From the NCBI GenBank assembly GCA_034687125.1, contig JAQGBZ010000125.1, forward strand, positions 62,001-126,000: a stretch of DNA of 64,000 nucleotides. Reading direction: 5' to 3'. Positions 61,201 to 64,000 of this stretch are shown in pieces. The DNA is from Neelides folsomi (taxonomy: Eukaryota; Arthropoda; Collembola; Neelipleona; Neelidae). The notes beneath the pieces are model-generated. The model was given only the letters and a program-made list of their open reading frames with translations. It was not told the origin of the DNA and did no database searches. How positions within the stretch are numbered: the stretch's first letter is position 1; every line of letters starts with the position of its first letter. The position numbers were made by a program, and so were the translations under genes.

Positions 61201-61249
61201 TATTGGCTTCGTCCCCTTTTGTTGTCATGTTTTTTGAGTCGATTGACAT
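43287..61249 (-). CDS. Calcitonin-receptor-like family B GPCR (DH31-receptor type) with two nested genes
   Basis: Ten minus-strand coding exons: 61249-61081, 49769-49659, 45280-45174, 45103-45012, 44908-44782, 44670-44447, 44367-44160, 44006-43875, 43783-43654, 43399-43287. Every junction is GT-AG and in phase, 470 residues. The hormone-receptor domain has six cysteines (43, 60, 69, 83, 100, 122): [24 protein letters not shown], and [19 protein letters not shown], nearly the calcitonin-receptor consensus. TM2-3 ([26 protein letters not shown]), TM5 ([10 protein letters not shown]), TM6 ([21 protein letters not shown]) and TM7 ([23 protein letters not shown]) follow. DH31 receptors couple to cAMP and control fluid secretion and gut activity. 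No signal peptide is seen; an acceptor-like CAG just before the first ATG leaves room for another 5' exon. Introns 1 and 2 contain other genes. Confidence 0.82.
45281..46271. other. Part of GPCR intron 2 downstream of the nested F-box gene
   Basis: AT-rich, no coding sequence recognised. It may include the F-box gene's 3' UTR and polyadenylation site. Confidence 0.4.
46272..48808 (-). CDS. F-box/LRR-like gene nested in the GPCR intron
   Basis: Minus strand, inside GPCR intron 2 and in the same direction. Exons: 48808-48728, 48515-47307, 47171 to about 46675, 46614-46499, 46355-46272. The F-box begins [19 protein letters not shown] and continues [13 protein letters not shown], a good match to the core. 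The body has leucine-rich stretches ([41 protein letters not shown]) and ends [12 protein letters not shown]... and [18 protein letters not shown], the usual arthropod F-box/LRR ending. The junction of exons 3 and 4 is unclear: the best donor (GTAAGA) gives a frame that stops at once, while the exon 4 frame needs phase 1 or a shifted acceptor. Exon 1 is the least certain. Probably an SCF substrate adaptor; target unknown. Confidence 0.7.
48809..49658. other. GPCR intron 2, upstream of the nested F-box gene
   Basis: AT-rich; the likely promoter of the nested F-box gene. No coding sequence recognised. Confidence 0.4.
49770..53947. other. Long stretch of GPCR intron 1 left of the nested FATP gene
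   Basis: 4.2 kb without a credible exon on either strand. Very AT-rich, with many TATA/ATAC-rich tracts (49.9-50.0, 50.7, 51.1-51.4 kb). The right end holds the FATP promoter. Confidence 0.5.
53948..57678 (+). CDS. Fatty-acid transport protein / very-long-chain acyl-CoA synthetase (FATP/SLC27)
   Basis: Fifteen exons: 53948-54066, 54174-54324, 54417-54542, 54642-54753, 54906-55134, 55175-55390 (start uncertain), 55508-55622, 55729-55757, 55901-56049, 56184-56198, 56424-56631, 56811-56887, 57024-57197, 57272-57409, 57527-57678. It has an N-terminal membrane segment ([16 protein letters not shown]), the AMP-binding motif [34 protein letters not shown], and the FATP signature [20 protein letters not shown] plus [11 protein letters not shown]. 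It activates long-chain fatty acids to CoA esters, driving uptake. About 635 residues without, and 669 with, the in-frame stretch 55175-55280. There are two micro-exons (29 and 15 bp). It lies on the opposite strand within GPCR intron 1. Confidence 0.9.
57679..61080. other. GPCR intron 1 between FATP and first GPCR exon
   Basis: 3.4 kb with no credible coding exon. The part 58.7-60.6 kb has fewer simple AT runs than most spacers here and may include enhancers (several taattaatt homeodomain-type sites near 60.0-60.1 kb); this is inference. Open frames near 58.3 and 60.2 kb are short and unsupported. Confidence 0.45.
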
Positions 61250-64000
61250 TCTCAATTCCGTCCCCTGTCACTCTTTTTCCTCTTCCCTCCAGCAACACCA
61301 ACAAATGGCCACAAAAAGTAATTGATTTGAGTAGAGACTCAAAAAGAATTTCTTAGTAGCTCTTTTTACCCGGGTCTTACAATGCCCGGATCTTCAATAA
61401 CCAAGTCTTAAGATACCCGATCTTCAACTTTTCAATACCCGCGTTAATACACTTACTTATTTATAAGTCTTTAGATTCTGTAATATGCTGGATTATATAG
61501 CCGGGTACTGTGATGCCCGGATTGTATACATTGATCTTAAGATAACGGAATGACTTTATTTCCAATATTCTCTTTCAACAGCTCTTCTTCTCTGTCTTCT
61601 GTCCACACACTGGAGCGATTCTGATCAAAAACCCGGGATTGGGTGAAATAACAATATTACGCTTCCACACACACTCACTGAATAATACAAGCCCAGGAGT
61701 AAAAGTTGTCTAAAGGCTCAGAAGATCTTGAGTCTCTTTTAGCAAACTTTGAGTCTTTGAGTCAGTTTTGATGAACGTTGAGAGATTTTGTTATTTTGTT
61801 CAAGATTTTCTTATTGGGTTCTTCACATTGGATGTTTTGGATGTTTTGGATGTTTTGGGAGAGCCTGAGGGTGAAGACGAGGACCGTTAATCAAGTGATA
61901 TATGTATTTATATAAATGTCGCCTCTGCTGGTAGATCCCTCCTTTTCGCCCCCTGAAAAAGAGAGAGATAAGACTTCCGTGAAGAAAAAAGAATTATTGG
62001 CAAATGTCCCCTTCAAAATATTCCAACACTTGCAGAAAAAACTTTTATCCTATGTACATACATACTTATTGATACTTATAAATGTATATCGATACAAGTA
62101 CTTCAATCTTTCAATATACCTTTTGATAAAAAAGGGATGAGTATAAATATTGAAACATGCAATTGAAAGTTTTATAACTTTTATTACACGAAATGGAATC
62201 TTTCCTTTTTCATATTCTGTCCCAAAAGGAAAAGTAAACATTTTTACAATTTCACTACAATTTTGCAAAATAGTAAAATTCCAAATATTATTGAGGAGCA
62301 GAAGCATAAAATATGTCAACGGCATGCAATTTATTTGCAATCTACAAATTGACAAATATTCGAATATGTAATTACAGATGCTTGAGAAATTTTGACATGG
62401 AATTTTTGAGTACTTTAACAATAAGTGAATGTCAAGAATTTAAAGAATTTGCCATTACTTTTTGTCTGTGTTATAAAAGTTTATAAAACAAAACTTTTTT
62501 TTCTAAATTACATAGTGGAATACTTATTAGATTTTATTACTTTTATCAATTTGCCTTTAATTTCGCTTATTTTCCAATCTTGTTACAACTTTATTTGAAA
62601 CTACACTTTGTTTCCCGGAATTTCCTCGCAAGTGAATTCACCCAACGTCGCCCGCATCCCAACTTTTACCCCTAATGTGCTCAAATAGAAAGTTTGCATT
62701 AAACTCAGCCAGCAAGAAAGTTTAAATTGTGAGAGACAAGGGGTGAATTCGAATTTCCCCAAACAGTTTCCTCAAATCCCACTGGGAGTGAAAAGAAGAG
62801 GGAGAGTTTAATTGTTTAAAGGGAAGAGAATTAACTTTCTTACTTAATTAACTTAATTTGATACTCATGGAACACGAGGTTTTCTCTTTTGGAAACAAAT
62901 GGGTCTCCCGAGGGCCAAATCTTCTAATTGAGTTTCTATAACAAGTTGCTAAAAGATGTAAACGCTCAATTCCCCTCCTCATATTTCCTCCAAGAATCTG
63001 TTTCTTACAATTCCATATCTAAAATCTATTTATTCCTCCAAAATAATAAAACAAGGGTCGTAAATTGGAAAGAAAAGTCAAAAGTTTGGAAACTTTAATT
63101 GACCAAATTTATAATATCTCCGTTATCAACCTCCACCACGTCTTGTAACAAAGCAACCAAACCTAATTATAATTATCTAATATTAACAAAATCTCATATT
63201 TTTAATTAAACCACATTGTTCTAATTATTCCAAGAATGTTTAAATAATTCAAACTTCTCGCCCTTAAATTCCCCCAAGACGGTGAAAAATGAAATGTTTG
63301 CTGCGGTGTATTCTGGGAATTTAAGCAATTTAATTAAATCTGACATGTTAAATAATTAACTAGAAAAAGCCGTTGGTAATGGCCCTCTTGTAAGGTATCT
63401 TGATAATCTTTAAGATGAATTCAAATTTATTAATTTATATGAGGACATTGTGAGTAAAAATTAACTTTAGAGAAAAGTAGTATTTTTACGAGGACTTGAA
63501 TGTTTTTTAGTATTGGGAGTGTGGGTTTTTAAAAGAAGATAAAAGCCAAGAGTTATTGTTTAGCGTGTGGAATGAAGTTTCGGGTGAAAAGGGCTTGGGT
63601 GCAATCGGAACCCGCCATTCTCCTCTGTTTCCCTTCAAAGTGGCCGGAGAAGCTGATAAACTGCGGCTTTCATGCCCATTAACTCCTGGCAGTCCAAGGG
63701 AAGGATAATGGAGAAACTCAATGGGATTGGCACGTGGCTTACACAAACCAAAGGCCTATTCTTATAGAACCACACTTTTCATTTTTACAATTTTATGGGT
63801 TAAACCAAAAGATTCCAAAGGAGAGTATTTCTTTAAAGAGTATTTTCACCCGGGGTTTCTCACCCAGCTTAGTTCTCATACGATGTACATCCACAAATTC
63901 CTTAATCCCCTTCGTCCAAATACAAAGAAAAGAGTCTCACGGAAAGACCGTTTGATTTACAAAACTTACATATTGTCTAAATTCTTTCTCGTGCATTTCC
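61250..64000. other. 5' flank of the GPCR gene; no further gene recognised
   Basis: Upstream of the first GPCR coding exon; includes CCCGG-rich degenerate repeats (61368-61550), a (ggatgtttt)3 run (61829-61857), and 2 kb without coding support up to the window edge. Open frames near 61.9, 62.1 and 63.5-63.9 kb are short with no family resemblance. Confidence 0.45.
61368..61550. repeat. Degenerate CCCGG(A/G)TCTT repeats upstream of the GPCR
   Basis: Repeated half-similar units (acccgggtcttac, gcccggatcttcaa, acccgatcttcaac, aatacccgcg, gccgggtactg, gcccggattg) at 15-40 bp spacing, some inverted. The island is GC-rich compared with its flanks and lies 0.1-0.3 kb above the GPCR start codon. Confidence 0.5.

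Noticed and set aside
63507-63955. Opposing 70-80 codon frames near the right edge
   Set aside because: No recognisable motif and no splice sites; they may be chance frames in slightly GC-richer DNA.
1-64000. tRNA, rRNA, retroviral or Polinton-like sequences
   Set aside because: I looked for cloverleaf-type stems with T-loop motifs, reverse-transcriptase, integrase and capsid-type blocks while reading and saw none; short decayed pieces could still be missed without a search tool.

Overview
AT-rich, intron-dense nuclear DNA from an arthropod. Many introns are only 50-200 bp. The window holds a repetitive AYAAPVAHHAYAAP-type cuticular protein gene, a repulsive guidance molecule (RGM) gene of the kind Drosophila lacks, F-box/LRR-like genes and CCTAA (arthropod telomere-type) motifs. 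A springtail-like or other non-dipteran arthropod is my inference; nothing here fixes the species. All gene models were built by eye from reading frames, GT-AG sites and codon phase.

Layout, left to right. 1-585 (+): C-terminal exons of an unknown proline/RGG-rich protein. 1569-4201 (+): TDRD3 orthologue without a Tudor domain. 5354-6749 (+): FMRFamide-receptor-like GPCR, then a decayed tandem copy (about 7200-8110) carrying a 0.2-kb MITE. 8487-9800 (+): orphan gene with a ZAD-like N-terminus. 11051-13196 (+): secreted acid lipase. 14065-15000 (+): cuticular protein. 15.0-19.0 kb: gene-poor. 19.0-20.7 kb (+): ionotropic-receptor pseudogene. 20.8-21.9 kb: two tiny coiled-coil or orphan genes on opposite strands. 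23276-26216 (-): F-box/LRR-like protein. 27451-27784 (-): 69-residue secreted or anchored peptide. 29156-31896 (-): RGM. 32415-32735 (+): 3' end of an unknown gene. 34892-35911 (+): SHIPPO-repeat ODF3/CIMAP1-like protein. 36490-36953 (+): 102-residue two-TM protein. 38422-42054 (+): kinesin-8. 43287-61249 (-): calcitonin-receptor-like (DH31-receptor type) family B GPCR. 61.3-64.0 kb: no gene recognised.

The most striking structure is the last gene. Its ten coding exons span 18 kb. The second intron holds a complete F-box/LRR-like gene on the same strand (46272-48808), and the first intron holds a complete FATP/SLC27 acyl-CoA synthetase gene on the opposite strand (53948-57678). The link across the nested genes rests on matching splice phases and on the six-cysteine hormone-receptor domain, whose first cysteine lies in the distant first exon. 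Two conserved regulators have each lost a hallmark: TDRD3 has no Tudor domain, and RGM has GLTN where the family has the GDPH self-cleavage site.
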